Shown: positions 25,254 to 39,602 of the stretch, one piece after another | Numbering within the stretch: position 1 is the first letter of the stretch | Layout of the letters: every line of letters begins with the position of its first letter | Source: Hybos culiciformis | Taxonomy: Eukaryota > Arthropoda > Insecta > Diptera > Hybotidae | DNA length: 64,000 bases | Direction: 5' to 3' | NCBI GenBank assembly: GCA_964007475.1 | Contig: OZ023275.1 | Coordinates: 806,001-870,000 of the forward strand | Notes under the pieces: generated by a model | Database searches by the model: none | What the model was told of the DNA's origin: nothing | The model's input: only the letters and a program-made list of their open reading frames with translations | Position numbers and translations under genes: made by a program

Positions 25254-28200
25254 GAAAATGATTTTGAACTTACTAATTCTGTTTTTAAATGCTATGATAT
25301 ATTTATTCTACATTATTTTCGATATTAAATTAAAGCTTGTAATATTTTAGTTCTTAAAAAATATTATGAATTAGGAGATCATGTAACTTTAAAATTTAAA
25401 AGTTGTATACTCTATAATTATTTGTTAAATCCTATAAATAAAAATATTTAGACAAATTTTTTCCTCAAGGTAGGAGTAGAAAATAGTAAAATCTCTAGAA
25501 AAATGTAAGAATGTCTTAAAATGAATTATGACATATTTTATTGACCGCAATGTCCAATAAGGAAACATTCAAGGATTATTATAATAATCTACTCAAGAAA
25601 ATTATGTGCTTTTTTATCTAATCATAGATTTTTTTTTTTGTCCTTTTTGTTGCTTGTTAAAAAAATAATAAAATCTATATGTTTTTTACATGACATATTT
25701 GAATTATAATAATTTGCTTGTCCAACATACATAAGATAGACTTTGCGCAAAAAATAACTAAAAAATTTTTTGTATGTATATACATAAATGTAAATAAATG
25801 CTAAAAAATAAGCAAAAATTTTATATTTTATAAAACAAAATTATTTTTGTCTTGAAATTCTTTACTGAGCAAGAATATAACAACCTTTTTATTGACTCGT
25901 TTCATATACATAAATATAGCACATTTTCAAAAGTAACTTAAATAATAAATAAGACAACTAACTACAGATTAGCTTAAAGAACATTGTTCTTCCAAATGAA
26001 AGCATTATAATTTGTAATCTTTTCTGGATAAATACGATAAATACGAGTAGGGCTCGACAAAAAAAAAACAAAAGATTGAACTATTTTGAAAGTTTATAAC
26101 CAAAATTGAATTGTGTTCACAAGATAATCAATATTAGATAAAAAGAATGATTAAAATTATTTTAACTTATCTACACGAATTTTTGCTTTACTACAAAATA
26201 TTGACAAAAAAAATTTACACAAATCTTAACCAAAAATTAGTTATGTAAAATATTTTGAAAGTAAATTATTTATTAATTTTTTTCAGTGAATAGAAAAATA
26301 TAAAATAAATTGCAAAATAAAATGTATTATTTTAAAACTTTCTTCTCTTATTCAACGTTCCGTAAGCCTTAATTATTTGTTCTTCAGAACTTCATATAAG
26401 TATATAATATTTACATGAGATAAAATAATAATAATAAAATAATATTCTCCTTAGGATATTAGGATTAAGAAATTTCGAAAAACATAAATATTTAATGAAA
26501 ATCTACGTATTAGACTATATGCATTCGGTTTGGCTCTGACAGTTTAAACCAATTTAAATAAAAACAGAGAAATTGGTTTCGCATTAAAATTGTTCAATAT
26601 TTTCTTAAATCATAATTTTTCATAATAAGTATTAAATAAAAGCTAACTGAATAATTGTAGTTTTATAAGATTTATTTGAAAATTTTATAATTTAATTCAA
26701 AATAATTTTTTGAATGAAAGATTAAAATTGATTCTTATATGAAAATTCTTTAATATCTTCTGAAATGATAATTTCTCAAACTTAATCATACTTATTTTAA
26801 ATAATACCCGTACACCTAAACTGAATTATTGAACAAATAATTTGTACATTTTCTGATTTATAGAATCGTCATTGTATAATGGTATTTTTAATAATTATTC
26901 TATCTCACTTAATTTAAAAATCTGTTTGTGATATTTAAAAAAAAAATTAACCAATCTAAAGATAAACTTTAGCTAAATGAAATAAAGTAAAGTTAAAGTT
27001 TATTGTGACCTCTTTTTTCTTATACTTACATTTTTACAAAATAATTATAAATAAATTAATAAATTTGAAAGTGCTATAAATTATTAATATTATTTCATTT
27101 TTATTTTCTTATGGATTTTTTAATTTAAAAAAATCATTTTTCTTTTACTCAAAATTTATAATTTTTCATCCAACTATATTTTCTTTACTCTATAATAGAA
27201 TTCAACTTAATATGCTATTAAACTCTTTTGTTAAGAAAACAAAATATCTTTCATATTCCTCTATTTACCATATTCTCTTCATATACATACTTTGAATGTA
27301 AATAAACAATAATTTTGTGGTAATTTTGGTTTTCAAAAAAAAAAAAATCTACTCAGTATTTTTCACATATAGCTACACCAAAAAGAAAATAAAAAATATC
27401 TTCTAAATAAATAAACAGAAAAATTAAGTTGGGAAAAATAAAATTAACCAAATAAACATGACTTAGTTATGATTTTTATTTTATTTAAAATAAAATTTAT
27501 TTTTATTTTTATTATACAGGGTTATTTTTTTTTTGTCAGTGTTTAAACTATATTTTAATACCACTTTAGGGTATATTGCTAAAATAAAATATCCTTAAAA
27601 AAAAAAATTTTTTTTTTTTATAAAATTTTCTAAGGCACTATCAACAGTTTTCAGTTTAGAAAATTTATAGAAAAAAAAAAAAAAACTAACTGAATGTTTA
27701 GTTTAGCTTTTTTCTTTTCCGTAACAAACTGGTTAGATAAAAAAGTCTACTCATGTGCTTATGAAAATATTTAGGTACCTACCCCATATAAAAATCAAAT
27801 GTATAGAAAGGATTCGTTTGAATTTTGGTTTTTATTTTTGATCTAGATACAAAGTTTCTTTTTCTATTAACTGAGATCTACAAAATTATTTTAACTTTAT
27901 CTGAAAAAAAAAATTATTTTATTATTCAGCAAAAGCATTTTTAAAACGGTGATATACTTAGAAATATAATTTCAAGCATAATTAAAATTAATAACAAGTT
28001 AGTTTCTAATCTGTATATCTCGGACCCAAACTTGAATGTAAATTATAGTCTTGAATTAGAACAGAATACATATTGTGTAGTTCGAATTTAATGCTACATT
28101 TTTAATACATATAAACACTAAATAACAAATTTTGTAAACATCATATATTATATACATAATTACAAAAATAACTTAATAAAAATTGTTATTTAAATTTTGA

Positions 28201-31200
28201 TTATAGAGATAAAGATCTAACTTTTTGAACTCTACCCATGATGATATTTTGTTTTGCACATAAAATCAAAATTTCGAAAAATAGTCCTTTTTGAATGAAT
28301 AAAAAATAAAAAATAAAATTTTTGTATTATTTTTATTATAATTTATTCATAAAAAAAAAATAATTCTCATAAATATAATAGGCAAAGGCTTCTGGGAAAA
28401 GTGATATTTTTTTGGACACAAAAAAAAATATTTTAAAAATTTTCTTATGTGTTAAAATTGAGGTATATTATGTATGTTAGGCATATTATATTGTACGTAC
28501 GGTTGTTAATATATACAGAATAAATATATATGTATATTTTTAGTCGAAAACTATTATCCCTTAAATACCTTATGAATAATAATTTAATAAATATGTTGAA
28601 AAAAAAAATTTTTTTTTTTTTTTTTAAATATCTTCTTTGAAGTTTATCATTTCCAATGTATGCATTTAAAAAGGATTCAAAATTTTATGAATTTTTGTGT
28701 TAAAACTTGATAAAAATTTATGGTCTATAAAAATATTAAGTTTTAGGTTAATTTGTGAAAAAAAAGGAAAATAAAATATTTATTTTTTTAAATATACACC
28801 TTTTTTATTTTGTAAATAGTATTTAGAATATTTTACATAACTAGTTCCGAGGATTTATTATATAATGTTTTGATATCTCATAATTTTGGAGTCCATCAAA
28901 GTCCTACGACGTTACATATTGTTAACTCTACCTCATAATATACATTGGGCTGAAGGAATTCATATTGTTTACTTATTATTTGTCCATATTTTAAAATAAC
29001 TTAATTACGAAATTAGAATCGGGGATTGGAAAAAATTTCAAACTGTTTACATAGAATACATAATTTTCGTAGTAATGTGAAATATTTTATTTTTCTAACA
29101 AAATTTATTCACTTTCAATATATCTTGAATACAAATATAATCTCAACAGACACGATCCAGACATATTTTATACATTCATGTGAAAAATAAAACAGATAAA
29201 TAAAGTTTGAAAGAAATCTACAAAAGAAATTTTTCTTATGATTTTAAAACTTGAGGGAATTTAAATGAAACTTCTATAAGAGCAAATCAAGAAAAGTAGA
29301 ATTTTATTTTTTTTGATATGTATTCTATTTCTAATTTTCAAAAGCCTTAAGACTTTGCCATATAAAAGTCAAAGTCATATTTTACTGTACGTTATACACA
29401 TAATTTTCAGAAAAAAATATTAGTTTGTTTTGCTGCAGAAGACATTCATTTGTAAATTTTGATAAATAAATTTACATTTCAGTTATTATGACTATGTGTA
29501 TGGTTTTATGATATATATCTACATTACGTATATATTAAACTGATGAAATTATTTTTTTTTTAATGTGACAAAGTGTAGGTGTAAGTATCTTTAAAGTTTT
29601 CCACAACAAAAAATTTATTTACTTAATGCTTTTTTTTTATAATTTTATGAAATAAATCATTAAATTATGCTAATTAACGTTTTATTTGAGAAATGTAATT
29701 TACAGTCTTTTTGGTACAAATAATATGTTTACTTTCAATAAAAGTTTTGAGAGAAATATAAATGAAAAGAAAAAAAAAAAAAAAACAAAAAATATAAGGA
29801 AATAAACACTAATTGGTGTGTGTCTGAAAAATAAAATATTTCAATTAATAAGGAAAAGGAAAATAGGTTTGTTCACACCATTTATACAATAAAAATTAAA
29901 GTTTATTCAACAGCATCTGTATAGCTATAATAAAATAACATTCATTATTATACATTCCAAATGATGTATGGTATTTTCGATTTGTCATAAAGTTTTCTGA
30001 TTTTATAGTTGTCATAAAATTGCGGATTAAGATCAATACGTATGATGATATTTTTTTTTTAAATTAACATCTAAATTCAATTATTTACTTAGTTTTTATT
30101 AAATTTTATTTTTCAGTTGATTTTATATTAATTAGTTAGGTACTTGCATACATCGATAGAAAAAAGATATTTTGCCTGAACTATTTTTTTTTAACACAGT
30201 TTTGTCAAATCCAGCTCTTAATCAATGTTAAGATCTCTCTAACCCCCGCATAAGCAAAAAATCAGTTTTTTCGAGATTTATCCTAATAAAAAAAAAAAAC
30301 GGGTGACGGAACAAAATTGAAGAAATAAAACGAAACTATAGTTTTCTTTTACAACAATTTAAAGATACTTATATGTCAGACGTTTTTATATTTAAAAATA
30401 AGTATAGTAACTTAAAATTTATAATATAAAAAAATTATTTTTTGGTGCGGTATAAACAATTACTACTTATTAATTTGGAATAAAGGAAAATGTATATGAC
30501 ATTAATGTATAAGGAAAATTAAAATATTTTCAAGCAGAAAGATTTTTCACCTATTAGATACGTACCACGATATAAATCATAAAATACTACAAATATATTT
30601 TGAAATTCATAGTATAGTACGTGTAGACTTAACATTTAGATAAGGTTAAAAAGATTTTTTCAAAAATTACACTATGACGTCTGCACTTATACTATAATAA
30701 TTAAATTCATAAAAAAAAATTAAAAACAAAACTAAACATAAGTATTATATGTTTTTTAAGTATAAAATAGGTAAAAAAAAATTATAAAAAATTAACTCTA
30801 GAGATTTGTTTGAAGCATCCATTCTGTGTGGTTTTTTTTCTTGTTATCTATTTTATTTAACTTTTTCTTTGCAAATGTTTTTTTTTTTCAACATTTTTTA
30901 AGCAAAATAGAAATTAAACATGAATGCTTGAAACGAACCTGAAACTAAAGCAAAACTAGACAGAACTCCTCTGAGGTTTTTTTTTTATTTTTTATCAAAA
31001 AGTCATGAATTAATGGTAATTGAAAAAATTGATAACCAAAAAAACACTATTTAAAAACAACCCCTAAACTTTTTCAAAAGCATATATACATCCAACTGCA
31101 TTATTTTGTAGTTTGATGTTGAATAAATTTACATAAAGAAAATTAACTATATTAGATTCTTATGAAATTTCTAGTAATTTAATAGTTGTAATAAAATTAA

Positions 31201-33029
31201 TAATACAAATCAATTAGAAAATATAGTTTTTATGCAATTAGGTATGTTTAAAATAATATAATAACTAAACTTAAATATTTAGTTGCAAATAATTTTCTAT
31301 AAAAATTAATTTAAAAAATCGATAACCAAAGGTTAGTAAGCATCCTTTACATTAATAATTTTTCCTAAAAGAACACTATCCGTTTCCGTTTAGTAAATCA
31401 TAAAGAGGAAAAAATGTATTTATTATACACAAAACTATATAAAATGTATATTATTAAGTTTCAATTCCGCATAATTATATGTAAGTTATATACCTTTTAG
31501 AAATGTAATATCAAGAAAAATTGTAACTTACACCAATAAAGTTAATATAATGGATCCTGCATTATAATGCTTAAGTGTAAAATTTTTGATCAAAGCTTGA
31601 GAAGAATCTATTATAAAATGTATTTTTAAGATGTATTATTCTGTCATTTAGTTTTCAATCTCGGATGATTTTACGTTCCAAAAACTTTACATAAAGAAAA
31701 TTGTGTTTTCCTATAAAAACTATTAGAATAAATACCTAATATTAAATTTAACAAAAAATTATATCCTACAAACATTATTCAATGAAAAATGATAAAATTT
31801 TCTAAATGAAATATCATTATTACATAAAATGTGCAGAGAATGAATTCACCAAGATATAATCAGAGAAAAGGGTTTAAAATTTAAATCCCAACAAATACCC
31901 CTGACGGCAATTAATTTATATAAATCAAATGTTTTTTGACACAAAAAAGTGTTTCGTTGTCATATGTACTATCTAGTTAAATCTTTACATAAGATAAATC
32001 TATTTGGTTTCATATTTTTTGACGGAGGATTTCATAACATGGATTGTGTACTACTAATCAAGGCAAAGAATATACATACGTTAAATCATAATTTCTATTT
32101 AGTTTCAGAGCAGGTATATTTTTTTTTGTTCAAAGATTTACTGTTTGACAAAATAATATATATATATATATGTTTATAGAATCACTTGTCCGATTACAAT
32201 GTCAATATTTACAATACTGACAATGAGGTTGGTGAGGCTGTAATTTTAATGGATTCGTAGACAACAAACGCAAATAATAATCAGTTATGGATTATTTCTA
32301 CATAAGGTTTGACTTACAAAAAAAAAAAGTTGAATAATTTTGATTTTAATTGATTTATTACTTCAGCTGCAGAAAGAGATTTTGTCAATTTATTAGGAAT
32401 TTCAGTTAGTGCATTTATTTTATTTTTTATTTTGTCGATGACGATGGAAAATAATGCATTATAAAGCATTAGCTCTTAAATTACAAAATCTTATACGTAT
32501 ATGATACTAAAGTTATTTATTTACAAAAAGTTATATGTTGTTAATTTTAAATTTAAACAATATTATTGGTAGTGTACTAACAAAATATACTGATAAATCC
32601 ATTCGTCAACTATTTGTACAACATCAATTTTAAAATTAAATGTATTTACGCAATTTTATTTATAACAACAATTTGAGGCTTGACCTATGTTTTTAAATAA
32701 AGTCTTCATTAAAATGAAGTTCATTAAAAACAATTATTTGCTTGAAATATGTTCAAGCTAAAAATTCGAATTACTGTAAATTATTATATTCTAATGATTT
32801 AATAAAGTTGTTAATAGTAGTATTAAATTTGAGACGCCATTCTAGCTATTTTATCTCTTATTATTGTTATTACAGTAAAATGTTGGCTATAAATTGTTAA
32901 AAATTGTAAACAATATGCATAGGCGTCAAAATTGAATCCTGTTGTAATTTTTAAAAATAATCTTTGCGAATTTTCATCGTATAGTTAAAAAAAAGTTATT
33001 ACATAATTTTCTTTTAAGAATCTATTTGT
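25254..33029. other. AT-rich stretch, no gene recognised
   Basis: Nearly 8 kb with only poly-A/T tracts, including head-to-head A and T runs near 27597-27619 and 28602-28625. The plus frame 31949-32179 has no domain and ends in a TA repeat. Nothing supported. Confidence 0.5.
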
Positions 33030-33148
33030 TTTTAATTTTAAAAATTAAAACCGTTGCAATATTAAATTTCCCTTTAATAAATTTGAAACAAACTCTGTTT
33101 TACTCTGGTGGAAATTGAAAGATTTAAAAATGTTGTTCTAAAAAAACT
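33030..33148. repeat. Duplicated block, copy 1
   Basis: About 115 bp resembling 33304-33418 at roughly four of five positions, including shared AATTTCCCTTTAAT and CTGGTGGAAA. Copies are in the same direction, about 270 bp apart. An old local duplication; the shared stretch does not open a long frame. Confidence 0.65.
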
Positions 33149-33303
33149 ACATAAAAAAAGAATTTCAACATAATAATCATACAGAGTTTTACACTTTTTT
33201 TTATGAAGAAAAACTTATTAGGTGTAAGCACAATTGGGGATACAGCTATAGCTACTATAGCTAACAACTACTGCTGTCATAAGAAAAGTTTTGTTATAAT
33301 TTT

Positions 33304-33418
33304 ATGTAATTTTAAAGCTAAAACCCGTTACAATGATTAATTTCCCTTTAATGAATTTGAAACACACTATGATTTTTCTGGTGGAAACTGTACGATTTAA
33401 ACATCTTCTAAAAAAAAT
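33304..33418. repeat. Duplicated block, copy 2
   Basis: Second copy of the block at 33030-33148, with the same order of landmarks (CCGTTNCAAT, AATTTCCCTTTAAT, TTTGAAACA, CTGGTGGAAA, GATTTAAA). No copy elsewhere in the window was noticed. Confidence 0.65.
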
Positions 33419-34222
33419 TCAAAAAATGGATAAAATTTGTGGATCTAAACATAACATAAATACATAATATATAATATATATAATTCTTTCAACTAGGCAG
33501 CTATGATATGAAAAACCACTAGAAAGCTCTAAACAAAAATGAAATACAATTTTCATAACTACTTATAACAGTGTTTCAACGCTTATGTACTCAACCTACA
33601 TTTGTGAGGATTCTGTGAGGATTCATGTTCCTCAATATTTCTCACGATTTTTTAAATTGTTTCTTCAATAAATTATTGTTCAATAAATTTTAGTTCTATA
33701 ACTATTTATTTTAAATTTCTAAGATGAACAATTTTGTTATTTTTAATTAAAAATATAAAATTTACACATTTATCTTCAGCCATTACTCAAAAACTTTCTT
33801 GAAATTTTGTAAAAGAAGAATTTTCGCACAAGATTCACTTCACAGTGAGTTAATTATGTAAATGAATGAGTCAACCGAATTAATTATTTACCAATGGCAC
33901 GAAATATAAAAAAAAATTGTTTAAATAAATTACTTAAATAGTTAGATAATTTATATAAATTACAAATAAGATGTTTGTAAAATACTTATGTATTAATAAT
34001 ATTTATTAAAAAACATTATACAATTTTTATATTATAATAATAGATTAATATGAATTAAATGTTAGAGATTAAGTAAGTAGTCTTAGAATAAATAGAAATA
34101 CATATGTTTGAAGAATTTTATAAATATCACAATTTATGTACGACTAACGAAAATAAAATTATAAAAATATTGAAATATAATATTTTTGGTTTAATTTTCT
34201 CCTAATGACTATTAAAAACCTA

Positions 34223-34228
34223 TTTATT
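34223..34228 (-). terminator. Poly(A) signal AATAAA of the RhoGAP gene
   Basis: TTTATT on the plus strand reads AATAAA on the minus strand, about 90 bp after the RhoGAP stop codon at 34318. The position suits a 3' cleavage signal, though AATAAA is common in such AT-rich DNA. Confidence 0.5.
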
Positions 34229-34317
34229 AAACTTTTCGATGATGTATTTAAAGGTGGTAACGTCATTTTAGTTTTACATAATGATTAAAAAATCTGAAGT
34301 TTTTCGACAAAATTTGA

Positions 34318-37300
34318 TCACATAACTAAACGCTCATCGTCTCTAAATATGAAATCATATTTTTCAATTAAAATTTTAGTTAATGTATTCATTCTAGCAA
34401 TATCAAATGGCCCAGTCGTATCTGAAAATAAAATACAAGGGCCCCAAATAATGGCTAAATTGGATGGAGGCATTCGATTATCAGAGCTATAATGTGCGAC
34501 CCTACAATAAAATACAATAATTCAATTAATCAAGTTTTTAATTTTAATTGGGAACATTTTTTTTTATAATAATTTTTTTTTATCAAAACTTACATAGTTA
34601 AATGCTGTAGCACAAATTTAAGTGTATCCTTTGACGGTTGTGGCACTCTATTTAAAATTTTCTTAATTTCTTCTAAGCTTTCGTCCTTAACTAAATTATC
34701 TGGTAATTGTTTATAAAATTCCTGTGGTATCAATGGAGTTTTTAACTCCCGGAAAAATAATTTCAATAAACCGGTTATTGTATGAATGTCTTCGTCTTTG
34801 ATTAACTGTGGATCTAATGTAGAACTTTGTGTTAGTCTTTTTTTAACTTCGTCAATAGCGACTTTGTTTCCAGAAGCACGATAAATTCCATCAATCGTTA
34901 TGAATTTCTTTTGCTGAATTAAATTAGTACAAACTACAACAAATTTTGGAACATTTACATCACATACATCTTTTTCCACCTCTTCTAATGTTGCACAGAA
35001 TATTGGATATTTTTTTTCATCTAAATAAAGACTAGAACTATCAATCTGTTGAAATACTTGTTTATTTTTTTTTGTTTCTTTTACTTGTCTAGGATTTCTA
35101 AAAGCAATAAAAATTTCAAAATAAAATTTCCATAATTTAAGTAATATTTGTTGAGTCAACTTACAATTTAAATACGCCTCGATGCACTGAAAATAAAAAT
35201 TTATATTATTTTTTCTGTTTATAAGTTGGTTTTTTTTTTATATTCGAGCAACCCTTATAGAACCTCAATATCAAAGATTTATATTAGGCTGACAATTAAT
35301 TTTTTAAATGTATGGAATCATCCTACCATACATTTAAAAATTAAAGTTTGCAAATTTTTCGGTCTCACCCATTTTTTTAATGTAAAAGTAATACACGGAA
35401 ATTTTGAGCTCAATCACTTTTGTTTTGAAGGCGGCACTAAGCCTCCGAGTCTGAAGTTGATAATGAGCATTTTATAAAAAAAATTGCACGATTTAATTGA
35501 ATGATAGAATTATTGTTTTTGAAAGAGAAAGTTAATTTCTGAAAATTTTTGATCGAAATCACCAGTTTAACAAAAACAATATCTAAGCAATTTAAATATT
35601 AGGTTTTAAATTGATAGCGAAACTTTTTAATATTTGTTACAAATCCATCATATATCCACGTCAATAAATTAACAAAACTAGTATTTACTTGGATTAGAAA
35701 ATTAAAAGTACTTTTTATCATACCTTGAAAACTGGTAGCCATGGTCTTAAAGAACCATTCGTACCCTACTAAAAGGTTTCTATATCCAAAAAGTTAGCAG
35801 ATCTAATATATAGATATAGAAATAAAATTTAAGCTTAAAATAACTAAAAAAAACCTTACATTTATTTCTAAATCTTTCACCAATTGATTTTTTGTCCTGG
35901 GCTGGAATGTCTAATAAATTATCACTGGACACACTTTTGAATCGTGATAATGTCGATAATTGAGTTTTTGGTAAATCTTCAATTTCTTTTAGTTTCAAAA
36001 TTTCATCATCCGAAATATACTGTAAAATTAAAGATACAATTAAATATTATATTAAGATGATCTTTAGATTTAAAAAAAAAATGATCGCTATTAAGATCAC
36101 TACATTTCTACTGCATATATAATGATAGTTTTTTTTTTCAATTAAATTTGTCTCTCATAGTTTTATTATTACTATTTTTATAATTAATGAATATGACCTT
36201 CAAGAATATGTTCATATTTCTTTGTAAAAAAAAAATGCTACCTGTTCATTCAGCTGCAATAAATAACGAAAATACTATACATATATAGAATAATGTAAAT
36301 ATTTTTTTTGTTCCACCTGTTGATTTTATTTCCTATTTTTAAGATATTGTAAAATATTTTTACTATATTTTTAAATGAAAATACATGTGTACATTAAAAA
36401 AACTACAGAAATTAAATTAATTAAATCAATTAATTGTATTTCTGTCTGATTATTAGATTTTTAGCTAAAAAAATTATATATTGAACTTATAGTTTTTGAT
36501 CGCTAACTAATCTTTAGTTTTTTTTGGATTTTCTAATTAATTACATAAGTAATTACAAAAAAACATATGTTGAGTCTCTTCTCTACATTAATTTTAATAT
36601 TATAATGTTTTTTACGAGTTGAGTAACTTTTAACGAAGTAAGTAACGTAAATACTAATTAATTAAAAAAAAAGCTTTAAATTTTAACAGAATTTATAAGA
36701 ACAAACGAGGAGTATAACATAATTTTGTTTTACCAGAACAATGAATATAAAGTAAATATTTTTTTAACTCTTGTAAGTAACTGATTTCTCAATATTTATT
36801 TAAAGCTTTCACCATATTGTTACTTTATAAAATGTATAAATTTCTATATAATTTTTATATGTTAAAAATTAACATATATACATTAGGTAGGTATATTTTC
36901 AAACATTAATTACTCACCAAAATGGAATTTATCAAAATCTTTTGTTATCAGGAGGACTAAAAGTCATTATTATAAATATAGTAATTCCGTAATAGAATAT
37001 TAGGAAATTCCAAAGTCGTACCTTTTATTTCTGTCTATAGAGATTATTCAGTGTAACGCTGTCACAAGCAGAGCTGTATATATTCAATTCAAATAAAATT
37101 CTCCTAACATTCCGAAAATATCCTTCTATGTTAGTGGAATGAAAATAATAACATAATCTAAGAACTGATTTTTCTATCCTGACAAATAATATCAACTTCA
37201 AGAGAACAAATAAATGAAAATGCAAAACCTGAGCTTAGTCAAAAAATGTAAAATCAAAAAGATGTGTTTATTTATCTTTAAAATTAAAACTTTTTTGTCC

Positions 37301-39563
37301 CGGTTGTAATCTTATGATAACCTTGCAAATAATCAGAAAATCGAAAAAAAAAAAAACATTTTGCTTTCACTTTTTTGTTTTAAAAATAAAATAATCACAA
37401 TTACTGAATTTTTTAAAATCCAAAAAATATAAATATAAAATTATAAAATTTTACAATTCAAACAATCAATTTTACTATAAATAATTGCTATGAGTGTGAA
37501 CTGATTTAATTTTGAGAAAAATTCAAAAAAGCCGGTTAAATTAAAATCACAAAAGCTTAAGTAATATTTTTCATTAAAATGTTTTCTATTTGCTTTTTAA
37601 ATATTTACAAACATAATAATGGAAAAATAAAATGAAAAAAATTAAAATTCTTAACGAGAAAATTGTAAATTTCTTCACATCATTAAAGATAAAATTTCGA
37701 AATGAAATAATAATTGACTCACACTTAAATTTCATTTTAATTCCCACAGCTTTTTTTTTTTTTTTATAAACTATTTTTTCTTTTCCATTTCATTTAGATT
37801 AAATATGGTTAAATTTATAATTTTTTATTTTTGAATTAATTATAAAAAAAAAATGATTAATAATAATACGTATTTTTTTTTTTAATGGAAAACAAAAATT
37901 TATTATTATTTATTAAATATTATGGGCAAAAGAAAATCCAATTTTGTTTGTACTAAATATCAGTATTAATAAGTTACTTTATTTTCGGCATAAACTTTAT
38001 TGTGTGTACAATGGTTCAAATTTCATAATTTTCATTTAATTTGTTTTTCATTTGAAATACATACATAAGTAGTTCTAAATATTTTAGTTCAAATATAAAA
38101 AATGTTTAGTATATTTTTTATATAATAAATATCGATTTTTATGTTCCAAATTATCAGAAACTTGAATAAGCTTAAAGTTCTTTAATATTTTTAGATATTA
38201 AAAATTAATATTTATTCCATGATCGCTTCCGAGTTTAAAAGAAATAAAATTCTATTTTGTCAAGTCATTTTGTGACTTTGAATTAATTAATTATAATTTC
38301 TAGAAATCGTTCGTATTTTCTACAAACTTCTACAGTATTTATATTAAGTATACATAGTCCCTGATAAATGTACATATATATGTATTATATCAATTTTCAA
38401 ATATAGTATTAGGTAATATTGTTTGTTGTAGTTGGGGAAATTTAAATAAATTCGATTTATTTCCGAAATAATTGGGGGCATCATCTCATTATTATTTAAC
38501 TCTAAATTCATTCCATTGGAAATGGTTTTGAAAAAAAAAAAATATTTTTTTTGCAACCATTAACCAAACATCCAAATATTCACATGTTGGATGAGTATAA
38601 AATTTCATAGAATACATTATACATATACTAAACATAGCATTAACATATACAAATTTATGTACAACATAACGTGCACTGCACTACACTACATATACCCTTA
38701 TTATAAAAATAAGTTTAGGTGATTTTATTCATCTTTTTTTTTCGCAAAATTTTAGCACAAAATAAAATAAACAAAATCGTATGTTTAGCGTTCAATGAAA
38801 ATTTTACTCCTATATGTTTATTACTTTCATTATTATTTATGGAAGGCGTGCATAATACTCAAAAATGAGTATATTGCATTAATAAAGCAATGCAAATTGA
38901 AGAAATTATAGTTTCTTAAATAATTTAAAGGGAATAATAAAGATATCTTTAGGATTTCTTTTTTCTGAGATCATTGTGATGTGCATATTCCAATATTATT
39001 GTATACTATTTTGTTCTTTTTTATTTTAATAAAATCATTCATTCTTACCATATCTTCTTCATCGTCACAATAATTGATGTCTAGTAACATAAATTTCCAT
39101 GAATGAACACTATCCGGTATAAAGAAGTTATTTCCTGGATATGGACTGCCATCTCTTGTTGCTGGTTTTCTTTTTCCAGGTAAATAACGACAAGGCGGTG
39201 GAAGCGGTGGCGAATTTGATGTATGTGTTATAGGCGACGAAGACAATAATTCACTTTCATTTGTTTTGATTGAATTTAATGACAATTGACTAGAACTTGT
39301 GATTGACATATCATAATTGAATATATCATTGTCATCAGAAATAAATGCACGTAAATTTGGATTAAAGGGACTATATAATATATAAACTGTGCGGTAAGGG
39401 CTATTATTTAATTTTGAGAAATTTTTGTTTGCTATATTTCCGGTTTTAATGGCACCTGATGTCTTATCACTTGTTAATGTTGACGCAGATAATGATTTAA
39501 AACTTGTTCTATCTGTAACATCGGGTATATTAGTTTCTTTATCGCTATTATTGTTACTATTAC

Positions 39564-39602
<39 letters not shown>

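Noticed and set aside
35226..35477. 83-codon plus-strand frame inside a RhoGAP intron
   Set aside because: Runs through the intronic hairpin and overlaps no conserved motif; most likely chance.
37025..37225. 66-codon minus-strand frame in the first RhoGAP intron, possible cassette exon
   Set aside because: No acceptor at its start, ends in a stop before the donor-like site, and the flanking exons already join in phase without it.
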